DNA of 64,000 nucleotides from Actinocrinis sp035946395 (GTDB taxonomy: Bacteria; Actinomycetota; Actinomycetes; Streptomycetales; Catenulisporaceae), in the NCBI RefSeq assembly GCF_035946395.1, contig NZ_DASYZI010000144.1, positions 1-64,000 on the forward strand, written 5' to 3'. The position numbers were made by a program, and so were the translations under genes. Within the stretch, counting starts at the first letter, position 1. Each line of letters begins with the position of its first letter. Of the stretch, positions 8,816 to 17,500 are shown piece by piece. Under the pieces are notes generated by a model, which worked only from the letters and a program-made list of their open reading frames with translations, did not search any database and was not told the DNA's origin.

Positions 8816-8827
8816 CGAAACCTTTCG
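8816..8827. promoter_or_regulatory. CGAAA-CC-TTTCG palindrome (proximal xylan-type box)
   Basis: CGAAACCTTTCG ends 17 bases before the esterase ATG. It is overlapped on the left by a second inverted repeat, GTTTCG (8801-8806) with CGAAAC (8816-8821). Position over the leader suits repression of the downstream gene. The near-match to the Streptomyces xylan box fits a hemicellulose esterase. Confidence 0.55.
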
Positions 8828-8844
8828 AGACGAGAGGGACAAGC

Positions 8845-11625
8845 ATGCCAGACCCTCGCCCACAGCCACGGCATGAGCTTTCCCGGCGGTCGTTCCTCGG
8901 AGGCGTCGGCGCGGTCGCGCTCGGCATCACCGCCCTGGAGGCGGCCACGGCCGACCCGGCAACAGCCGCCGAGAGCACCGGCCTGGCCGACGGCCAAGCG
9001 GCCACCGCTTCCGCGGCCGCTTCCGCCACGTCCGCGAGCACGATCGCCCCGCGCCCTTACTTCCCGTCCGATGTCACGCAGATCCCGGCGACGACCAGCC
9101 TGCCGGACCTGTTCACGTTCTTCGGCCCGAACGCCGACCCGGACGGCCTCGGCACGGTGACGCAGGCGTCACAGTGGCCCGCCCGTGCGGCTGAATTATC
9201 AGATCTGATGCAGTATTACCTCTACGGATACAAGCACCCGACGCCGGAGGACGGCTCGGTGTTCCGGCGGATACCGGTCCCGGCGAAGACCATCGTCGAC
9301 TTCGGCGCCGTGTTCAGCTTCTCGACCTTCTCGGTCAATCTGCCGGCGGGCTCGTACAACCTGGACTTCTCCACGTTCGTGATCACCCCGGTCATGGACT
9401 TCGTCGCGATGCAGCCCTACACCGCTCCCATGGGCTACCAGAGCTGGGCCGTCGGGGACACCTGGAACACTCCGGCACACGCCGGCCTGCTCACCGTCGT
9501 CCCGGCGACCACGGCGATGGTCGTCGACGTCACCGACCCCGGCGCCGCCGGAAGCACGACCGCGACGATCAAACTCGACGCGTTCGAGGTACCGCAGCGC
9601 GGCGTGGACACGGACATCGCCGGGCCGTACCCGTCGGTGCTCGTGGTCGGCGGCCTGTCGGCGCAGCAGGTCGCCACCCTCAAGGCCAACGGGTACGGCT
9701 ACGTCGCGATGAACACGGGCTCGGTCTACTCCGATGGAGCGAACAACCCGCACACCGGCGCCTACAACCAGCTCTACCCGTACCAGGCGGGCGTCTACGA
9801 GTTCGACAGCGGCGCGCTGATGGGCTGGGCCTGGGGGATCAGCCGCATCGTCGACGCGATCAAGAACGACGCGGCAGGCGCCGGCCTGTACAACCTCGAC
9901 TGGCGGGCCACCGCCGTGACCGGCGTCTCCCGCAACGGCAAGGCGGCGGCGATGGCGGCGGCGTTCGACGAACGCATCGCGGTCGCCGCGCCGAGCGATC
10001 CGGGCGGCGGCGGCCTGACCGGCTTTCGCGACCGTACCGAGAGCGAGATGTTCACCTACAACGTCCCGGCCGGCCAGGACCAGATCTACTCCCTCAACGA
10101 GCTGTGCCAGCGGGCGATCGGCAATCCGAGCGAATCGGCCTGGTTCACCTCGAAGGCCCAGGACTTCCTGCCCGACAGGACGGACCACTCGCCGTTCGAC
10201 CTGCACGCCGTCGCGGCGCTCGTCGCGCCGAGGCCGTTCATCCTGTGGACCGGCGAGGCGCAGCAGGCCTGGCTGGGCTCGCCGAGCTCGGTGCTGTCGA
10301 TGCAGGCCGCCAGGGAGGCGTACGAGCTGATCGGCGCAGGGGACGACATCGCCTGGGTGGTGCGCGACGCGCAGCACGCCAACCAGGACCGGGACCTGCC
10401 CGATCTCATCGCGATCATGGACCGGGCCTTCGGCCGCAGCAGGACGCTGACGCGCCGTCACTTCGCGAGCCTCGCCGACTCGAACGGCGGGGCGATCGAC
10501 GGCAGCGGCGTGATCTATCCCGAGGCGACGTTCGCCTCGATCGCCGCTATGACGCGTAACCCGTACGACGTCGAGAACTACCTCGTGCAGTGGTCGCGCC
10601 CAGGCAAGTACGTCCTGTGGAGTGAGGACACGTACGTGACCGCGGGCATGCCTCGTGTGCTGACGTTCCACACCGACGCGCATCAGGTCTACCTCACGCT
10701 TCCGGATGGCAGCCGTCTGATGGAGGCCGCGCCGCACGGCGTCGCGACGTTCGCGCTCACCGCCGACCAAGCGCAGGCCGGGCGATTCATCGCCGAGACT
10801 AAGGGCGTGGACAAGGACCACCGGCGGATCGAACTGGCCGGATTCTCGCTGAGCGACGCGCTGCGGCACGGTCTCAACCTCACCAGCGGGGTGCCGGACG
10901 GGATGGCCGTCGGCTTCTCCAGCCCGCTGGCCAACTGGGCCTCCTCGGACAGTCCGGTCCAGCTGTACGTCAACGGCGGCCTGCTCACGGCGAGCATCGC
11001 CGACGACGGACAGCACCAGGGCTACATCGAGCGGTACGGCGCCTCGCTCAAGCTGCCGGGCGCCCCGGCCGGTCCGTGGGACGGCTCGACGCTCTTCCGG
11101 TTCGCCGTGCGGAACATCAGGCTTCAGGCACTGCCGGGCTTCACCTTCGCGGTCGAGCTGCGGCTGGCGAAGACGCGGGTGCCCAACTTCTTCGGGCAGC
11201 TGGTCAACGGCTTCTCCTCGGCGTTCGGCGAGAAACCGAGCTGGAGCTCGCAAGACCTACAGAACACGCCGCTGTCAGGGAACTTCAACGGTCACTGGCC
11301 ACTGTACCCGAACACCGTCGGCGACACCGGGGCGCGCCCGGCCACGAACCCGGTCACGACGGCGTTCAGCGCGACGATCGCCGTGAGCGACGCGAGTGAC
11401 AGCGGCCTGACGCTCCGCTTCAGCGAGCCGCTCGACCCGGACGAGTTCGGAGTAGGCCTCGACACGGTCTCGTCGTGGACCACGCAGTGGGCTGCCGACA
11501 ACACGTCGGTCCGGCTCGTGTACGGTAGCCCGCTCGCCGCGCGCGGGGACGTCAACGTGATCGTGTTCCGGGCCGCGGACACCGGCGGGAACATGATCGG
11601 CGGGCCCGTGCGCCTCACTGCGTAG
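8845..11625 (+). CDS. Tat-exported glucuronoyl-esterase-like (CE15) protein with C-terminal extension
   Basis: A 926-residue secreted hydrolase. The N terminus has a twin-arginine signal, SRRSFLGGVGAVALG. The serine-esterase motif GVSRNGKA places the nucleophile at S362, matching the CE15 pattern G-x-S-R-x-G-K. H511 in DAQHANQD is the likely catalytic histidine. CE15 enzymes cleave the ester between lignin alcohols and 4-O-methylglucuronate of xylan. The part after about residue 550 is an unassigned beta-rich extension ending in an SbsA/Ig-like module (FSEPLDPDEFG). AGAGGGAC precedes the ATG. Two CGAAA/TTTCG palindromes upstream suggest xylan-responsive control. Unrelated in theme to the NRPS genes around it. 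Confidence 0.8.
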   Translation: MPDPRPQPRHELSRRSFLGGVGAVALGITALEAATADPATAAESTGLADGQAATASAAASATSASTIAPRPYFPSDVTQIPATTSLPDLFTFFGPNADPDGLGTVTQASQWPARAAELSDLMQYYLYGYKHPTPEDGSVFRRIPVPAKTIVDFGAVFSFSTFSVNLPAGSYNLDFSTFVITPVMDFVAMQPYTAPMGYQSWAVGDTWNTPAHAGLLTVVPATTAMVVDVTDPGAAGSTTATIKLDAFEVPQRGVDTDIAGPYPSVLVVGGLSAQQVATLKANGYGYVAMNTGSVYSDGANNPHTGAYNQLYPYQAGVYEFDSGALMGWAWGISRIVDAIKNDAAGAGLYNLDWRATAVTGVSRNGKAAAMAAAFDERIAVAAPSDPGGGGLTGFRDRTESEMFTYNVPAGQDQIYSLNELCQRAIGNPSESAWFTSKAQDFLPDRTDHSPFDLHAVAALVAPRPFILWTGEAQQAWLGSPSSVLSMQAAREAYELIGAGDDIAWVVRDAQHANQDRDLPDLIAIMDRAFGRSRTLTRRHFASLADSNGGAIDGSGVIYPEATFASIAAMTRNPYDVENYLVQWSRPGKYVLWSEDTYVTAGMPRVLTFHTDAHQVYLTLPDGSRLMEAAPHGVATFALTADQAQAGRFIAETKGVDKDHRRIELAGFSLSDALRHGLNLTSGVPDGMAVGFSSPLANWASSDSPVQLYVNGGLLTASIADDGQHQGYIERYGASLKLPGAPAGPWDGSTLFRFAVRNIRLQALPGFTFAVELRLAKTRVPNFFGQLVNGFSSAFGEKPSWSSQDLQNTPLSGNFNGHWPLYPNTVGDTGARPATNPVTTAFSATIAVSDASDSGLTLRFSEPLDPDEFGVGLDTVSSWTTQWAADNTSVRLVYGSPLAARGDVNVIVFRAADTGGNMIGGPVRLTA

Positions 11626-11671
11626 TCACCTCGCGCAGCCACGTCGCATGGTGGCAAGAGCGCTGATATGC

Positions 11672-11715
11672 CGCTGGAGGCGAGCCGACCGTCGGCGGTC
11701 GGCTCGCCTCCAGCG
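11672..11715. terminator. Perfect 19-bp bidirectional terminator hairpin
   Basis: CGCTGGAGGCGAGCCGACC pairs perfectly with its reverse complement at 11697-11715 around a six-base loop. It lies between the convergent esterase and fibronectin-III genes and can serve both. There is no T-run on either side. Confidence 0.85.
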
Positions 11716-11726
11716 TTAATGGCCTG

Positions 11727-13199
11727 TCATGGGAACGGGATGAACGGCACCGTGAAGTGGACGGGGCCGTCGAGAGCTGACTCGTTCCCGGCGGCGTCCA
11801 CGGCCACGACGTACACGGCGTGCGTCGGACCCGACGGCAGGGTCAGGGTCACGCCGGTGGTCGTCGTGCCGGCGAGCACCGTCGAGCCCTCATAGAGCCG
11901 GTATCCCGTGACGGGATCGGCACTGGCCGGCTGGCTCCACGCGAGCGTGACGTTACCGGTGTTGGAACTGGAGCTCGGGCTCTGACTCGTCACCGCCAGC
12001 CCCGTCGGGGCGGTGGGCCGTGCGGACGGACCGGACAGCGTGGTCGCGGTGACCGGCGCGCTCTGCGCGGACGCGCCGCACGCGCCGCCATTGGCCACGG
12101 CCTGGACCGCGACCGAGTAGGACGCGGTGCTCGCCGAGGGAAGGCCGGTGACCACGGCCGAGGACCCGTCAACCGTCGCGACCTGCGTCCCGGAGCGGTA
12201 GACCACGAAGCCGGAGGACTGGACTCTGGACACCCACGACAGCGCGACGGTCGACGCCGAGCGGGGCGCGACCGTGAGCGCGACCGGTGGAGGCACCACG
12301 GTGTCGCAGGGCTGAGTCGAGGTTGCCGCTGAGCCGCTCTGCGCCGACTCCCCGCCCGTCGAGTCGAGCGCTGAGACAGTGAACTGATGCGCGGTGTCCC
12401 GCCACAGCCCGGTCACCGTCGCCGCGGTGCCGGACACCGCCGCGACCTGCGTGCCGCCGTCATAGACCGCGTAGCTCGCGGCGGACGCCGAGGCCGTCCA
12501 GGACAGCGACACCGACGAGTTGGTCGTGCCGGTCACGGCCAGCCCGCTCGGCGCGGCCGGACGCGAGGCGGAGCCGGCCAGCGTGGTGACCGACAGCGCC
12601 GGACTCGTGTGCAGCGTTCCGTTGCAGTCGCGGCGCGCCACCGCGACACTGTGCGTCGAGGCCGGTGCGAGCCCGCTGATCCGGGCGCTGTCGAGCGTCG
12701 TCTGCGCGACGGTCGCTGCGTCGAGCAGGACCACCAGCGTGCCGGGCTCGTCGTAGTAGGGCTCGGCGTTGGACCAGGACAGCGACAGTCCGGACGCGGT
12801 GACGCCGCTCGCGGCCAGGTTGCTCGGCGTGGTGAATCCGCACGCGAACGGACCGCCCTCGATCGCGGTACGGGAGATCGCCGCGCTGGCCGCGGATTCC
12901 AGCCCGGACTGGTCGACCGCGGTCACGGTGTAAGTGTGCGTACTGTCAAAGACCAGGTTGCCGATGGTCACGTGGGTGGTCGTGTTGCGCGCCACGACCG
13001 TGCCGCCCTCGTAGACCTGGAAGTAGACCGGCCTGGTGCCGGTCGCGGGCTCGGTCCAGGAAAGCGTGATCGATGTGGCGCCGTTCGTGGCGTACAACCG
13101 CTGGGGTGTCGCGGGTCCGCCCGCGGCGGCCGCCGGGCCGCCGATCCCACTGACCGCGACGGCCATTCCCAATGCGAGTATCACGGTGCGTCGTTGCAC
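11727..13199 (-). CDS. Secreted fibronectin type III repeat protein
   Basis: A 490-residue secreted protein. GTG at 13199 is chosen because GGAGGTGA lies five bases upstream and a signal peptide (QRRTVILALGMAVAVSG, cut after AAAA) begins there. The mature part is four to five FnIII-like modules of about 90 residues, each with the LSWT/LSWS strand and a YxVxAxD strand. No catalytic domain is visible. FnIII arrays in actinomycetes usually link secreted glycan hydrolases or bind polymers; here they stand alone. The gene converges on the CE15 esterase across a shared terminator, so a role in polysaccharide binding is possible. Confidence 0.82.
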   Translation of the reverse strand: MQRRTVILALGMAVAVSGIGGPAAAAGGPATPQRLYATNGATSITLSWTEPATGTRPVYFQVYEGGTVVARNTTTHVTIGNLVFDSTHTYTVTAVDQSGLESAASAAISRTAIEGGPFACGFTTPSNLAASGVTASGLSLSWSNAEPYYDEPGTLVVLLDAATVAQTTLDSARISGLAPASTHSVAVARRDCNGTLHTSPALSVTTLAGSASRPAAPSGLAVTGTTNSSVSLSWTASASAASYAVYDGGTQVAAVSGTAATVTGLWRDTAHQFTVSALDSTGGESAQSGSAATSTQPCDTVVPPPVALTVAPRSASTVALSWVSRVQSSGFVVYRSGTQVATVDGSSAVVTGLPSASTASYSVAVQAVANGGACGASAQSAPVTATTLSGPSARPTAPTGLAVTSQSPSSSSNTGNVTLAWSQPASADPVTGYRLYEGSTVLAGTTTTGVTLTLPSGPTHAVYVVAVDAAGNESALDGPVHFTVPFIPFP

Positions 13200-13596
13200 G
13201 GTGCTCACCTCCGGCGACAGGACAGCGTGCCCGCCGCCGAGAGTCAACGGACACTGATTGCCATGCCCCTCGATCACGGCGTTTGGCGCCCGATCGCTGA
13301 AGCTTTCAGCCTGCCGCAGCCCGCCGACCTCCATCCCTAGAGGATGACAGGCATAAGGGGCCGAACTATCATCACAGCATCCGATGAATGACCCGGTTTT
13401 CAACCATCAGTGACATTTCAGTGACATTGCAGAGCCCGCCGACGCACGCACGCGGTACCGGCCGCGCCGTCACGTCGCGCGGGACGGGGGCACCGCGCAT
13501 CACGGCACATCAGGACTGTGAGGCATCGGGGACGCCGGTGTCGAGCGCGCCGGGCCGGTCCCGGCCCCTTCTCGACTCACCCGAGGAGAAAATACG
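13200..13596. other. Divergent intergenic region before the hydroxylase/NRPS unit
   Basis: About 400 bases between the FnIII gene and the aromatic hydroxylase. No gene is supported. It carries the phased direct repeat at 13407-13428 and probably the promoter for the hydroxylase-NRPS pair. Confidence 0.5.
13407..13428 (+). promoter_or_regulatory. SARP-like 11-bp-phased direct repeat
   Basis: TCAGTGACATT occurs twice in immediate tandem at 13407 and 13418. Two TCAGTGA heptamers separated by CATT reproduce the heptamer-plus-four layout of SARP activator sites. It lies about 170 bases before the hydroxylase-NRPS pair. The heptamer differs from the classical TCGAGNN. Confidence 0.45.
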
Positions 13597-14496
13597 ATGC
13601 CTGAGAAAGCCACCCTGTACAACTCCCCGGTGATCCGCGACGGCGATGGGACGGTCCGCGTGCTGTTCGCCGGCGAGCACCCGGGTTTCCACGACCCCGG
13701 ATACCGGGAGCACCGGGCGATGATCGCCCGCGCCGCGCTGGAGCACACGCCGGGGACGGCCCCGGCTCACGTCGAGTACACCGAGCAGGAGCACGACATC
13801 TGGCGGCTGGTGAGCGCCGAGCTCGCGGTGCAGCACGAGCAGCACGCGTGCGCGCAGTACCTTGACGCGGTCGCGAGCCTGAAGCTGCCCGCCGACCGGA
13901 TACCGCAGCTCGCCGAGGTGTCCGCGGCGCTGGAGCAGCTCACCGGATTCCGCTTCGCCCCGGCCGCCGGGCTTGAGGAGGCGCGCACGTTCTACGGGGC
14001 GCTGGCACAGCGCCGCTTCCACGCGACGCAGTACATCCGGCACCGCTCCACCCCGCGGTTCTCCACCGAGCCGGACATGATCCACGAGATCGTCGGCCAC
14101 GGCGCCGCCCTCGCGTCCGCACGGTGGGCCGACGTCTACGAGCTCGTCGGGCGCACCATCGAGCGGCTGGCCTCGCCCGACGCGGTCGAACTGGTCTCGC
14201 GGGTCTTCTGGTTCACGCTGGAGTGCGGGCTGGTGCGCGAGCGGGGCGAGGTGAAGATCTTCGGCGCCAGCCTGCTGTCCTCGTGCGGCGAGATGGACCA
14301 GTTCAGCCAGGTCGCGATCCGGGCGCTCGACGTGCCGGCGATGGCCGGCCAGGGCTACCGGGCCGACACGTACCAGCAGGTGCTGTTCTGCGCGGACTCG
14401 TTCGGCCACATGGAGGACTTCCTGATGGGCTTCCTGGACTCGGTGGACGACGCGAGCCCGCAGGCCATGGTCCCGGCCGGCATCCGCAGCGCCTGA
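13597..14496 (+). CDS. Aromatic amino acid hydroxylase (phenylalanine hydroxylase family)
   Basis: A 299-residue pterin-dependent iron monooxygenase with the catalytic fold only and no ACT regulatory domain. The iron ligands are visible: H163 and H168 in DMIHEIVGHG, and E209 in FWFTLECGLVRE. GAGGAGAAA precedes the ATG with good spacing. It is followed after 11 bases by the NRPS start, so the two are surely cotranscribed. It could make tyrosine, or meta-tyrosine as PacX does in the pacidamycin cluster, as a building block or precursor. The regiochemistry cannot be read from sequence here. Confidence 0.9.
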   Translation: MPEKATLYNSPVIRDGDGTVRVLFAGEHPGFHDPGYREHRAMIARAALEHTPGTAPAHVEYTEQEHDIWRLVSAELAVQHEQHACAQYLDAVASLKLPADRIPQLAEVSAALEQLTGFRFAPAAGLEEARTFYGALAQRRFHATQYIRHRSTPRFSTEPDMIHEIVGHGAALASARWADVYELVGRTIERLASPDAVELVSRVFWFTLECGLVRERGEVKIFGASLLSSCGEMDQFSQVAIRALDVPAMAGQGYRADTYQQVLFCADSFGHMEDFLMGFLDSVDDASPQAMVPAGIRSA

Positions 14497-14507
14497 ACGG
14501 TCGGACC

Positions 14508-17500
14508 GTGAGCCCGCGCACGCAGTCACAGGAGTCTGACGAACCGCTGCCTGACGAGTTGCCGTCCGGGGCCCCGCCGATCCCGCTCTCGTATGCCCAG
14601 CGCGGGCTGTGGCACCATTTCCGGCTGCGCGGCCCCACTCCCGTCTACAACCTGCCCTTCACCGTCAGGCTCGTCGGCGAACTGGACCGCGCGGCGCTGG
14701 AGCAGGCGTTCGCCGACCTCGTCAGGCGGCACGACGCGCTGCGCAGCGTCTTCCTCGACGTGGACGGCGAGCCCTTCCAGCGGGTGCTCGACCCGGGCCG
14801 GGCCCGGCCGGCCTTCGTGTATCAGGACTGCGATCCGCGGCGCTTCGAGGAAACGCTCGGCGCCGCCGTGCGTTACCGGTTCGATCTCGCCCGCGAGCTG
14901 CCGGTCCGCGCCTGGCTGTTCGGCCTCGGCGACCGGGAGCACGTGCTTCTGATCCTGATTCACCACATCTCCGGCGACGGCTGGTCGGTGGGGCCGCTGC
15001 GCCGCGACCTTTCGTCGGCCTACGCGGCGCGGACCGCCGGCCGCGCGCCGCAGTGGGCGCCGCTGCCGGCGGCTTACGGCGATTTCGTGCGGTGGGAACG
15101 GGAATCCCTCGGCGACGCGGACGATCCCGAGAGCGCACATGCCAGAGCACTGAGTTACTGGACGCGCACGCTGGCGGGGCTGCCGGACGAGCTCGCCCTG
15201 CCCTTCGACAACGCACGGCCCGCCATCGCCGGCCAGCGCGGCGGGCAGACCTCGTTCCGGCTCGATCCGGCGCTGCACGCGCGGCTCGTCGAGTTGGCCC
15301 GCCGGAGCCGGGCCACCGTCTTCATGGTGGCGCAGGCCGTCCTGGCGACCCTGCTGTCACGGCTCGGCGCCGGAACGGACATCCCGGTGGGCACCGTGGT
15401 CGCCGGGCGTGCGAACGAGGAGTTCGACGAGCTCGTCGGAATGTTCGTCAACACGGTGGTGCTGCGCACGGACGTCTCCGGGAATCCGGCGCTGCGCACG
15501 GTGATCGACCGGGTCAGGGACGCCAACCTGTCCGCACTCGAACACCTGGGCCTGCCGTTCGAGCTGCTGGTGGATTCGCTGAATCCGGCCCGCACGCTCA
15601 ACCGCCACCCGCTGTTCCAAGTGCAGCTCGCCTACGAGGTCGCGACCGGCGACGGGCTGGACCTGCCGAGGCTGGAGAGCCGCGAGCTGCGCGCGGAGCT
15701 GGCGGTGGCGAAACTCGACCTCCTGTTCCACCTGGTCGAACGGTACGCGCCCGACGGGCGGCCGCTCGGCGTCGACGCAGTGATCGAATACGCGGCGGAC
15801 CTGTTCGACCGGGCGACGGTGCAGGCCGTCGCCCGCCGTCTGGTGCGCGTGTTCGAGGCTGCCGCGAACGACGCGGACATCGCGATCGCCGACATCGACA
15901 TCCTCGACGAGCGGGAACGCCGGTGGCTGGACGCCGCCACGGCCCCGGCTCACGCGGAGCCAACCCGGCGACAGCGCCCTGACTTGCTCCCGTTGTCGTT
16001 CGCGCAGCGGCGCTTGTGGTTCCTGGACCGGTTGGAGGGACCGAACCACACCTATGACATCCCGCTCGCGGTGCGCATGTCCGGCGAGTTGGACCACGAT
16101 GCCCTACACGCCGCACTCGTCGACGTCATCACCAGGCACGAGATCTTGCGCACGGTCTTCCCCGAGTCGGACGGCCAGCCGTGGCAGCGCGTACTGGACG
16201 CGGACGACGCACTCGCGCAGCCCGCCGTGGCGAACGTGCCGGTATCCGAGGACGAACTCGACGACGCGCTGGCCCGCGCCGCGCGACACGAGTTCGACCT
16301 GGCGGCGCGGCCGCCGCTTCGCCTGACGCTGTTCACCCTCGGCCCGCGCGAGCACCTGCTCCTGCTGGTCATGCACCACATCACAAGTGACGGCTGGTCG
16401 ACGGTGCCCCTGCTACGCGACCTCGCCGCGGCCTACGAGAGCCGCTGCCAGGGGCGCGCCCCTGGCTGGGACGCGCTGCCGATGCAGTATGCCGATTACG
16501 CCATCCGGCAGGACCGGATGCTCGGCGGCCACCGGGCGACTGCGCCGGACGAGCGAATCATGCGCCAGTTGGACTATTGGACGGCAACGCTCGCCGGCCT
16601 GCCCGCTCAGCTGCATCTGCCAGCCGCCCGGCCACGCTCACGGGAGTTCGACTTCCGCGGCGAGGAAGCCGTGTTCCGCATTCCCCCGCAGGTGCACCGC
16701 GGACTGCTGCGCCTGGCCCGGGAGAGCCGGACGACCCTGTTCATGGTCCTGCAAACCGGGCTCAGCGCCCTGCTGACCAGGGTGGGCGCGGGCACGGACA
16801 TCCCGATCGGGACGGCGGTCGCCGGGCGCGCCGACGAGGAGCTCGACGACCTGGTGGGCTTCTTCGTCAACACCCTGGTCCTGCGGGTGGACACCTCGGG
16901 CGGGCCCGCGTTCCGTGAGCTGCTCGACCGTGTCCGGTCCGTCGACCTCGATGCTTTCTCACACCAGGACCTGCCGTTCGAGCGGCTCGTGGAGGCGCTC
17001 AACCCCGAGCGTATCCTCGGCGTCAATCCACTGTTCCAGGTGATGCTGGTGATGCAGGATCACCCGGACGAGGCCATCCGGGTTCCCGGCCTTGAGCTGC
17101 GCGTCATCGACGACATCCCGTCGGACGTGGCCAAGTTCGACCTCTCGTTCACGTTCCGGGAGCGTCGTGGCTCCGACGGTTCGGCGGACGGTGTCGAAGG
17201 CTCCGTCGAGTACCGCACCGACCTGTTCGAGCACGGCGCCGCCGAGGCGATGGCCGCTCGCCTCACCCGCTTGCTGGCGGCCGTGGCCGCAGAGCCAGGG
17301 CTGCCGATCGGGCAGATCGAGATCCTGAGCGGCGACGAACGCCGACGTCTGCTGACGGACTGGAACGGCGCCGAGCGCCCGGCCCCGGCGGCGACCGTGT
17401 CCGAGCTGTTCGAGGCGCAGGCGGCCCGCACGCCGAACGCGATTGCCGTGGCCGGCCCGGGAACGGGCACGACGCTCACATACGGCCAGCTCAACGCCCG

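Noticed and set aside
9199..11253. A 684-codon minus-strand frame opposite the CE15 gene
   Set aside because: No ribosome site, no recognisable domain and Arg/Val/Asp-rich shadow composition; the plus strand carries a Tat signal and catalytic motifs.
14124..14507. N-terminal extension of the NRPS frame into the hydroxylase gene
   Set aside because: The extra 128 codons overlap the hydroxylase out of frame and have no NRPS homology; GTG 14508 precedes the first condensation motif closely.
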